A stretch of DNA of 64,000 nucleotides, taken from positions 7,900,501 to 7,964,500 of the forward strand of contig NZ_JACHMG010000001.1 in NCBI RefSeq assembly GCF_014204865.1. The letters are read 5' to 3'. The position numbers were made by a program, and so were the translations under genes. This DNA is from Amycolatopsis jiangsuensis (GTDB lineage: Bacteria; Actinomycetota; Actinomycetes; Mycobacteriales; Pseudonocardiaceae). The notes below the pieces were generated by a model. The model was not told where the DNA came from and searched no databases. It was given only the letters and a program-made list of their open reading frames with translations. Shown here piece after piece: positions 58,215-64,000 of the stretch (its first letter is position 1; every line of letters starts with the position of its first letter).

Positions 58215-58571
58215 TCAGACCGGGTGCGGGGAGGGGCGGTCCGCCGCGGGCAGGCCGGCGCCGAACTGGAATTCGATCGAGCCCTCGTTCACGCCGGGGC
58301 CGTTCACCTCGTGCACGGTGATCGCGGCGGCGATCAGCAGCACGAGCCCGACCAGCGCGGCAATGCCCGGCAAGCGGCTGGCCGAGGGCGTGCGGTAGCC
58401 ACCGCCGTACCCCGGGGACGAGCGCGCCCGGCGCTCACGGCGGCGCTTCTTCTTCAGCTCCTTCTTGGCGCCGAGCCACGCGTCCATCTCGGCGTGCTTG
58501 CGCCATTCCGGGTCGATCAGGTCCGGATGCGTCTCGATCGAGTAGTCGTCCGGATCCTCCGGCCGGGTCAT
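58215..58571 (-). CDS. Single-pass membrane protein of unknown function
   Basis: A 118-residue protein. The N-terminal half is acidic then strongly basic ([22 protein letters not shown]), followed by one membrane helix ([20 protein letters not shown]) and a short outer tail. ATG 58571 has AAAGGGG upstream. It is divergent from valS by 60 bp. Small proteins of this layout beside valS occur in related actinomycetes. Function not recognised. Confidence 0.75.
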   Translation of the reverse strand: MTRPEDPDDYSIETHPDLIDPEWRKHAEMDAWLGAKKELKKKRRRERRARSSPGYGGGYRTPSASRLPGIAALVGLVLLIAAAITVHEVNGPGVNEGSIEFQFGAGLPAADRPSPHPV

Positions 58572-58617
58572 CGCGGCACCCCTTTCCCCCTGAGCACGCC
58601 CGCCGTGGCGGGTTTCC

Positions 58618-58623
58618 TAGACT
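58618..58623 (+). promoter_or_regulatory. Candidate -10 box of valS (leaderless)
   Basis: TAGACT lies 8 bp before the GTG at 58632. No ribosome site precedes that GTG, so the transcript would be nearly leaderless. A -35 box is not obvious. Confidence 0.35.
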
Positions 58624-58631
58624 TGTCCATT

Positions 58632-61277
58632 GTGACCGAGAACGCTCCGCAGCAGAAAACCGACCTTCCGGGTGCCTGGGACCCGGCCGCCGAGGAAGCA
58701 CCCCTCTACGACCGCTGGGTAGCGGCCGGGTACTTCACGGCCGACGCCACGTCGGACAAGCCGCCGTTCTCGATCGTACTGCCGCCGCCGAACGTCACCG
58801 GCAGCCTGCACATGGGGCACGCGCTCAACCACACCCTGATGGACGCGATGAGCCGCCGCCGCCGCATGCAGGGCTACGAGGTGCTGTGGCTGCCGGGCAT
58901 GGACCACGCGGGCATCGCGACCCAGAACGTGGTCGAGCGCCAGCTCGCCGGCGAGGGCCTGTCCCGCCACGATCTCGGCCGCGAGAGGTTCGTCGAGCGG
59001 GTGTGGGAGTGGAAGGCCGAGTACGGCGGCCGGATCCTCGGCCAGATGAAGCGCCTCGGCGACGGCGTCGACTGGTCGCGCGAGCGGTTCACCATGGACG
59101 AGAACCTGTCCAAGGCCGTCCAGACCGTCTTCAAGAACTTCTACGACGCGGGCCTCATCTACCGCGCCGAGCGGATCATCAACTGGTGCCCGCGCTGCCA
59201 GACCGCGCTGTCGGACATCGAGGTGGACCACAGCGAGGACGAGGGCGAACTCGTCTCGATCCGGTACGGCGAGGGCGAGAACGCCATCGTCGTGGCCACC
59301 ACCCGCGCGGAGACGATGCTGGGCGACACCGGCATCGCCGTGCACCCGGACGACGAGCGCTACGCGCACCTGGTCGGCACGCAGGTCGAGCTCCCGCTCA
59401 CCGGGCGGAAGATCCCGATCGTCGCCGACCGGCACGTGGACCCGGAGTTCGGCACCGGCGCGGTGAAGGTGACCCCGGCGCACGATCCGAACGACTTCGA
59501 GATCGGCCGCAGGCACGACCTGCCGATGCTGACCGTGATGAACGAGCGTGCGGAGATCACCGTGGCCGGCCCGTTCGATGGCCTCGACCGGTTCGAGGCG
59601 CGGCCCGCCGTGGTCGCCGCGCTGCGCGAGCAGGGCCGGATCGTCGCGGAGAAGCGGCCGTACCTGCACTCGGTGGGACACTGCTCACGCTGTGACACCG
59701 TGGTGGAGCCGCGGCTTTCCCTGCAGTGGTGGGTGAAGGTCGCGGAGCTGGCCAAGGCCGCGGGCGACGCGGTGCGCGACGGCCGCACCAGGATCCACCC
59801 CGCCGACCTGGAGAAGCGCTACTTCGACTGGGTCGACAACATGCACGACTGGACGATCTCGCGGCAGCTGTGGTGGGGCCACCGGATCCCGGTCTGGTAC
59901 GGCCCGGACGGCGAGGTCGTCTGCGTCGGCCCGGACGAGCAGCCGCCCGCGGGCGAGGGCTGGACGCAGGATCCCGACGTGCTGGACACCTGGTTCTCCT
60001 CCGGCCTGTGGCCGATGTCCACCATGGGCTGGCCGTCGTCCTCGGCGGATCTGGCGAAGTTCTATCCGACCAGCGTGCTGTCCACCGGCTACGACATCCT
60101 GTTCTTCTGGGTCGTGCGGATGATGATGTTCGGCGTGCAGGAGATGGACGGGCGCCAGCCGTTCGACCACGTCTACCTGCACGGCCTGATCCGCGACGCG
60201 AACGGCAAGAAGATGTCCAAATCGCGGGGCAACGTGATCGACCCGCTGGAGTGGATGGACACCTACGGCGCGGACGCCACCCGGTTCACCCTCGCCCGCG
60301 GCGCGAACCCGGGCGCGGACATGGCGCTTGCCGACGAATGGGCAGCCGGCTCCCGCAACTTCTGCACGAAACTCTGGAACGCCAGCAAGTTCGCGATGAT
60401 GAACGGCGCGGACGCGACCGGCCCGCTGCCCGCCGCCGCCGAGCTGACCGAGGCCGACCGCTGGATCCTCGGCAGGCTCGCCGCGCTCGTGTCCGAAGTG
60501 GACGAACTGTTCGAGGAGTTCCAGTTCGCCAAGGTCGCGAACGCGCTGTACCAGTTCACCTGGAACGAGCTGTGCGACTGGTACCTGGAGCTGGCGAAGG
60601 TCCAGCTGTACCAAGGCGATTCCGTTCGGGTCGAGGCGACGCGCACCGTGCTCGGGCACGTGCTGGACGCGGTGCTGCGGCTGCTGCACCCGTTCGTGCC
60701 GTTCGTCACCGAGAAGCTGTGGACCGCGCTCACCGGCGGTGAGTCGCTGGTGATCGCGGCGTGGCCGGAGCCGGTCGGCGGATACGCCGACCCGGCGGCC
60801 GACGCGCGCGTCGCGGACGTGCAGAAACTGATCACCGAGATCCGCCGCTTCCGGGCCGACCAAGGACTCAAGCCGGGCCAGAAGGTGGTCGCCCGGCTCA
60901 CCGGCGACGGTTTCCCGGCCGGACACGAGAACGCGATCCGCTCGCTGGTCCGGCTCACCCCGCCCGACGACGGGTTCACGGTGAGCGCATCGCTGGAGGT
61001 GTCGCTCGCCGGCGGCGTCGTCACCGTGGAGCTGGACACCTCCGGCACGATCGACGTCGCCGCCGAACGCAAGCGACTGCAGAAGGACCTCGGCGCGGCG
61101 CAGAAGGAACTCGCCCAGACCGACGGCAAACTCGGCAACGAGTCGTTCATCGCCAAGGCCCCCGCGCAGGTCATCGAGAAAATCAAACTACGCCGCGAAA
61201 CCGCGGTCGCGGACATCACCCGCATCGAGGCGAGGTTGGGACTTTTGCCTCAGAATTCTCTGCCTCAGCAAAGCTGA
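58632..61277 (+). CDS. valS: Valyl-tRNA synthetase
   Basis: An 881-residue class Ia synthetase. The HIGH motif is [14 protein letters not shown], the editing (CP1) domain has [11 protein letters not shown] and the [16 protein letters not shown] loop, and the KMSKS motif is [11 protein letters not shown]. The Val-type anticodon domain follows, and the C-terminal coiled coil ([23 protein letters not shown]) binds tRNA. Start GTG 58632 ([18 protein letters not shown]), preceded by a -10-like TAGACT and no ribosome site. The last codons come from repeated TTGCCTCAG units, and the stop lies inside the first of two matching hairpins. Confidence 0.96.
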   Translation: MTENAPQQKTDLPGAWDPAAEEAPLYDRWVAAGYFTADATSDKPPFSIVLPPPNVTGSLHMGHALNHTLMDAMSRRRRMQGYEVLWLPGMDHAGIATQNVVERQLAGEGLSRHDLGRERFVERVWEWKAEYGGRILGQMKRLGDGVDWSRERFTMDENLSKAVQTVFKNFYDAGLIYRAERIINWCPRCQTALSDIEVDHSEDEGELVSIRYGEGENAIVVATTRAETMLGDTGIAVHPDDERYAHLVGTQVELPLTGRKIPIVADRHVDPEFGTGAVKVTPAHDPNDFEIGRRHDLPMLTVMNERAEITVAGPFDGLDRFEARPAVVAALREQGRIVAEKRPYLHSVGHCSRCDTVVEPRLSLQWWVKVAELAKAAGDAVRDGRTRIHPADLEKRYFDWVDNMHDWTISRQLWWGHRIPVWYGPDGEVVCVGPDEQPPAGEGWTQDPDVLDTWFSSGLWPMSTMGWPSSSADLAKFYPTSVLSTGYDILFFWVVRMMMFGVQEMDGRQPFDHVYLHGLIRDANGKKMSKSRGNVIDPLEWMDTYGADATRFTLARGANPGADMALADEWAAGSRNFCTKLWNASKFAMMNGADATGPLPAAAELTEADRWILGRLAALVSEVDELFEEFQFAKVANALYQFTWNELCDWYLELAKVQLYQGDSVRVEATRTVLGHVLDAVLRLLHPFVPFVTEKLWTALTGGESLVIAAWPEPVGGYADPAADARVADVQKLITEIRRFRADQGLKPGQKVVARLTGDGFPAGHENAIRSLVRLTPPDDGFTVSASLEVSLAGGVVTVELDTSGTIDVAAERKRLQKDLGAAQKELAQTDGKLGNESFIAKAPAQVIEKIKLRRETAVADITRIEARLGLLPQNSLPQQS

Positions 61278-61308
61278 GGCTGGATCTTTTGCCTCAGCAA
61301 GCTGAGGC
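61262..61308 (+). terminator. Twin hairpins at the valS 3' end
   Basis: GCCTCAGC and GCTGAGGC form two identical 8-bp hairpins: 61262-61280 (3-nt loop, containing the valS stop) and 61291-61308 (2-nt loop). A TGGATCTTTT stretch separates them, giving the first hairpin a weak T run. CTTTTGCCTCAG occurs at 61242-61253 and 61286-61297, so the array arose by duplication. It probably works as a terminator. Confidence 0.6.
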
Positions 61309-61340
61309 GGCGGGATCGCCGGGGAGCCGCCGTCTTCCTT

Positions 61341-61632
61341 CCCGATGCCACGCGGCCTGGGGGCCGCGTGGCATCACTCAGTCCAGACGGCGGCGCGATC
61401 CCGCGTGGTGCGCGGGTTTCGTAAGCCGGTCTGGGGGCGGGTGGTGTCGCTCAGTCGGGGTGGTGGTGCGGTTTCGTGTGGTGTGTGGGTTTCGTAAGCC
61501 GGTCTGGGGGCGGGTGGTGTCGCTCAGTCGGGGTGGTGGTGCGGTTTCGTGTGGTGTGTGGGTTTCGTAAGCCGGCCTGGGGTCGCGTGGCCTCGCTCAG
61601 TCGAGGCGGTGGCGCTGTCCCGTATGGTGCCT
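61341..61632 (+). repeat. 73-bp minisatellite (four units)
   Basis: The gene-free stretch 61309-61680 holds a tandem array with a 73-bp period. Units start at 61414, 61487 and 61560 with GGGTTTCGTAAGCCGG. The units at 61414-61486 and 61487-61559 are practically identical; those at 61341-61413 and from 61560 are diverged. The plus strand is G-rich (GGGGGCGGGTGG, GGGGTGGTGGTG). Frames reading through it give only repetitive peptide, so it is not treated as coding. Confidence 0.85.
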
Positions 61633-61680
61633 GGGTTTACTCAGTATCCTGCGCGGGTTTCGTCGCCGACTCGGGTTTCG

Positions 61681-62562
61681 TCAGTGGTCGGCCAGGTGGT
61701 GCCGGATGACGCCGGCGATGCCGGCCATTCCGATCGGCAGCGGGTGGTAGGCGGCCGCGGCCAGCAGCTTCGTGTCCTTGCCGTTGATCCACGCCGCGCC
61801 GGTGCGGGCGCAGGCGTCGTGCCCGGCCGACGGCGTGAAAGTGTCTACATAGGACGCATCGCCGTCCGCTGCCACGGCCTGTTCGACCGCCGCGTTCAGG
61901 GCTTCCTCGACGCTGGAAAGCCAGGCGTAGTCGCCGTCGGCGAACGGGAGGACGTCCGGGCAGGAACCGGACTCCGGGGCGATCCGCGGATAGCCGATCG
62001 CGAGCACCTCGGCCCGTGGCGCACGCGCGTGGATCTCGGCCAGCACCTGCCGCACGTTCTCACTGGTGGCCGCGAGCAGCGCCTTCATCGTGTCCACGCC
62101 GTCCACGGTGAAATGCCGCTGGCAGGGATTTCCGGAGGGGTCACTCGCGCGCAACCCCGGGCAGGTGCCCACGAGCGAGCCGAACACGCCGGAATCGTTG
62201 CCGCCGATGCCGACCGTGACCAGATCGGTGTCCGGACGCAGCGCGGACAGCTGCGGCGGGTTGACGCCCAGCGGCACGTCCTGCGCCTGCGTCAGGTCGC
62301 CGGTGTCCGCGCCGGAACAGCTGATGTCGGTGAAGCGGGGCACGTGCAGGGCCACCGCGAGCAGCGCCGGATAGTTCGCCGTGGATCTCGCGCAGCCCAG
62401 CGGATCGAGCCGCTGCAGCGGAATCAGCGGTCCGGCCGTGTAGGAATCGCCGAGCGCGACGTAGTGGCGGAAACCGCGTGGCTGCGCGGACGCGGCCGTC
62501 GCCGAGGTGCCGAGCAACGCGAGCACGGCCAGTACGGCGAGCACGATCCGGGTGGTGCGCAT
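61681..62562 (-). CDS. Secreted SGNH/GDSL lipase or esterase
   Basis: A 293-residue exported hydrolase. The signal peptide ends near ATAASAQP. Block I is VALGDSYTAG with nucleophile Ser40, block III is TVGIGGNDSG (oxyanion Asn), and the final His is in YHPLPIGMAGI. Six or more Cys (GCARST, ISCSGAD, GTCPGL, NPCQRH, GSCPD, DACART) form the disulfide pattern of the Streptomyces SCO1725-type lipases. It converges with valS beyond the 73-bp repeat array. Confidence 0.93.
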   Translation of the reverse strand: MRTTRIVLAVLAVLALLGTSATAASAQPRGFRHYVALGDSYTAGPLIPLQRLDPLGCARSTANYPALLAVALHVPRFTDISCSGADTGDLTQAQDVPLGVNPPQLSALRPDTDLVTVGIGGNDSGVFGSLVGTCPGLRASDPSGNPCQRHFTVDGVDTMKALLAATSENVRQVLAEIHARAPRAEVLAIGYPRIAPESGSCPDVLPFADGDYAWLSSVEEALNAAVEQAVAADGDASYVDTFTPSAGHDACARTGAAWINGKDTKLLAAAAYHPLPIGMAGIAGVIRHHLADH

Positions 62563-62658
62563 GGGGATCCCTTCTCCCGAGCCGAACGCAGGACGGGGTC
62601 CACTTTCGGCCGGGAGGGGATCGTTGCCTGCCGCCGTTCGGGTGGTCGGGCCCGCGGT

Positions 62659-63309
62659 TCACCCGGTAGGCGGGTGATCCACGGATTCCCCGTGCTCCCA
62701 CGGTTTCCGGAAGCTGAGCAGGTACCGCCAGAACAGCAGCGGACGGATCTCACAGCCGGGCAGCAGCCGCTCCGCGTCACGGCGCACGTCCGCCAGCCCG
62801 GGGAACTCCGTCCGCACCGGTGCCGCGCGCACCGGGTCGGCGCCGCCGTTGAGCCGGTCCCCGGCCGCGACCACGAGCCGGGCCGCGGCGTTCACCGGAA
62901 CCGCGGCGAGCAGCCGAGCGAAGTCGCGCGGCGTGCTGGAACGGGCGCAGCCCAGCACCGCCAGCACGCCGCCGGGGACGAGTGCCCGGCGGAACTCCAG
63001 CACCGTGTCGAACGGCATGTGGTGCAGTGACGCCAGGCACGAGATGAAGCCGTACGCGCCGGGTTCCAGTGCCTCCGCGGTGACGTCCGCCTGCCGGTAG
63101 GACACCGTGCCCGGTCCCGGGGATCCGGCGGCCGCCGCACGGGCCACCATCGCCGCGGAGGTGTCGATCCCGTCCACGGTCAGGCCCGCCGCGGCCAGGC
63201 GCCGGGCGAACCGGCCTTCGCCGCAGCCGACGTCGAGTGCCCGGCCCGGTCCCGGCGGGACGAGCCGCAGCAGCCGCGGGTGGTAGTGGTGGTTGTGGTC
63301 GAACGGCAT
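62659..63309 (-). CDS. Class I SAM-dependent methyltransferase
   Basis: A 216-residue methyltransferase. It starts with a His-rich MPFDHNHHYHPRLLRLVPP, followed by the SAM motif ALDVGCGEGRFARRLA, GIDTSAAMV, a YRQADVTAE acidic loop, and ISCLASLHHMPFDTVL. The C-terminal part is helical. The substrate is unknown; the family often acts on small molecules. ATG 63309 begins the conserved region. It is divergent from folC across 142 bp. Confidence 0.87.
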   Translation of the reverse strand: MPFDHNHHYHPRLLRLVPPGPGRALDVGCGEGRFARRLAAAGLTVDGIDTSAAMVARAAAAGSPGPGTVSYRQADVTAEALEPGAYGFISCLASLHHMPFDTVLEFRRALVPGGVLAVLGCARSSTPRDFARLLAAVPVNAAARLVVAAGDRLNGGADPVRAAPVRTEFPGLADVRRDAERLLPGCEIRPLLFWRYLLSFRKPWEHGESVDHPPTG

Positions 63310-63451
63310 GCGCCCGACCCTGCCATGCCGGCGGGCGCGAGCCGGGCAGGTAGGCTTGACCCACCGGCCGGAGCAGGGCATACCGCCTGGTTAGCCGGTC
63401 CGGAGGCGCCCCTTCCCGGGTGCCGCAGCGACGTTGTCGAGGAGCGAGTGC

Positions 63452-64000
63452 GTGCCGCGTGGTGAGGGCGGCGGCCCCGAGGGGCCGTTCGGTGCCGAGG
63501 AATCCGAAGAGCCCGAGGGCGGCCCGCGCCGGCGGCCCGATCTCGCGGATCCGGACAGCTTCGCCGGTGTCGACGAACTCGGCGGACCCGGTGACGAGGA
63601 AGAGGACGGCACCGAGCCCGACCTGGACGCTCCCGACGCGGCGTACACCGTGGGCGGCGGCTCGCGTGGCGGGATCGGCGGCATCGGCCAGCTCGGCGAC
63701 AACCTCGCCCTCGGCCCGGTGCCGGACCTGGTCGCCGGCGCCGACGCCGAGCTGCACGAGCTGGACGACGAGGGCAGCACGGAGCAGCCCGGCGACGAGA
63801 ACGGCCCGGAGGCGCGCCGTGCGCTGATGGCGGTCGAGACCGAGCTGAACCAGCGGTGGCCCGAGACGAAGATCGAACCTTCGCTGGCCCGGATCCAGGC
63901 GCTGGTGACACTGCTGGGCGAACCGCAGCGCGGCTACCCGGTGCTGCACGTGGCCGGAACCAACGGCAAGGGCTCGGTCACCCGCATGATCGACTCGCTG
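63452..64000 (+). CDS. folC: Dihydrofolate synthase/folylpolyglutamate synthase, 5' part (runs off the window)
   Basis: The first 183 codons. Residues from about 126 (MAVETELNQRWPETKIEPSL) to the window end are the conserved FolC start, with the ATP-binding P loop VLHVAGTNGKGSVTRMID. The frame opens upstream without a stop to GTG 63452, which has GAGGAG about 6 nt before it, while the internal ATG at 63827 has no ribosome site. The resulting 125-residue extension is acidic, Gly/Pro-rich and probably disordered. FolC adds L-glutamate to dihydropteroate and folates. valS and folC are neighbours in many actinomycetes; here a lipase and a methyltransferase lie between them. Confidence 0.9.
   Translation, partial: MPRGEGGGPEGPFGAEESEEPEGGPRRRPDLADPDSFAGVDELGGPGDEEEDGTEPDLDAPDAAYTVGGGSRGGIGGIGQLGDNLALGPVPDLVAGADAELHELDDEGSTEQPGDENGPEARRALMAVETELNQRWPETKIEPSLARIQALVTLLGEPQRGYPVLHVAGTNGKGSVTRMIDSL

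Noticed and set aside
61476..61709. A 77-codon frame through the 73-bp repeats, with repeated GFRKP and SLSRGGGAV segments
   Set aside because: Repetition comes from the DNA array. The frame has no ribosome site and its peptide resembles no protein.

Overview
The window is a chromosomal piece of a high-GC actinomycete. The gene set fits Pseudonocardiaceae, with Amycolatopsis as the nearest guess: tig-clpP-clpX and valS...folC blocks, an archaeal-type aspartyl-tRNA synthetase, many one-component regulators facing their targets, a DUF574-type methyltransferase, a class E sortase signal (LAQTG) and frequent GTG/TTG starts. The genus is inferred from this content; no rRNA or marker alignment was available.

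Layout. 1-560: start of a tyrosine recombinase beside tRNA-Pro(TGG), then tRNA-Gly(TCC). 0.5-7.8 kb: a soluble hybrid histidine kinase with eight 92-residue HAMP repeats, divergent from a PAS-GAF-SpoIIE phosphatase, then a PfpI-type protein. 7.8-11.9 kb: methionine aminopeptidase, a methyltransferase, and an aldo/keto reductase plus SDR facing a MarR regulator. 11.9-16 kb: aspartyl-tRNA synthetase under a T-box with an Asp specifier, and xylA facing its ROK repressor. 16-26.5 kb: amidohydrolase, SDR/XRE pair, two secreted proteins (one sortase-anchored), a SpoIIM-like membrane protein facing a TetR regulator, a secreted GH92 mannosidase and a DinB/maleylpyruvate isomerase-fold protein. 26.5-29 kb: an IS630 element sitting in that gene's stop codon and itself split by an IS110 element that carries a recognisable bridge-RNA region. 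29-38.4 kb: small Cys/His proteins, a PP2C phosphatase, two YkcB-like GT39 glycosyltransferases with a GT2-GtrA fusion, an orphan sensor kinase and a fructosamine kinase-like protein. 38.5-42.8 kb: tig, a single clpP of the ClpP2 type, and clpX. 42.8-58.6 kb: esterase, formate-related genes (fdhD, OFA transporter with a 46-aa partner, FdhF/YdeP-like oxidoreductase), several regulator-transporter pairs, a two-headed TetR regulator with a flavin-dependent monooxygenase, and a LytR-CpsA-Psr protein. 58.6-64 kb: valS, a 73-bp minisatellite, a GDSL lipase, a methyltransferase, and the start of folC with a long acidic N-terminal extension.

Working logic. Most accessory genes form small divergent regulator-target modules whose intergenic regions hold clear inverted repeats (8629, 14822, 22577, 23321, 46390, 58096). 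The strongest novel signals are the nested IS630/IS110 structure with readable guide-target matches in the candidate bridge RNA, the T-box on the archaeal-type AspRS together with a roughly 70-residue insertion in its OB fold, the missing clpP1, the double-headed TetR protein, the 73-bp repeat array and a family of 20-bp-arm palindromes at gene ends. No biosynthetic gene cluster, CRISPR array or rRNA operon was seen.
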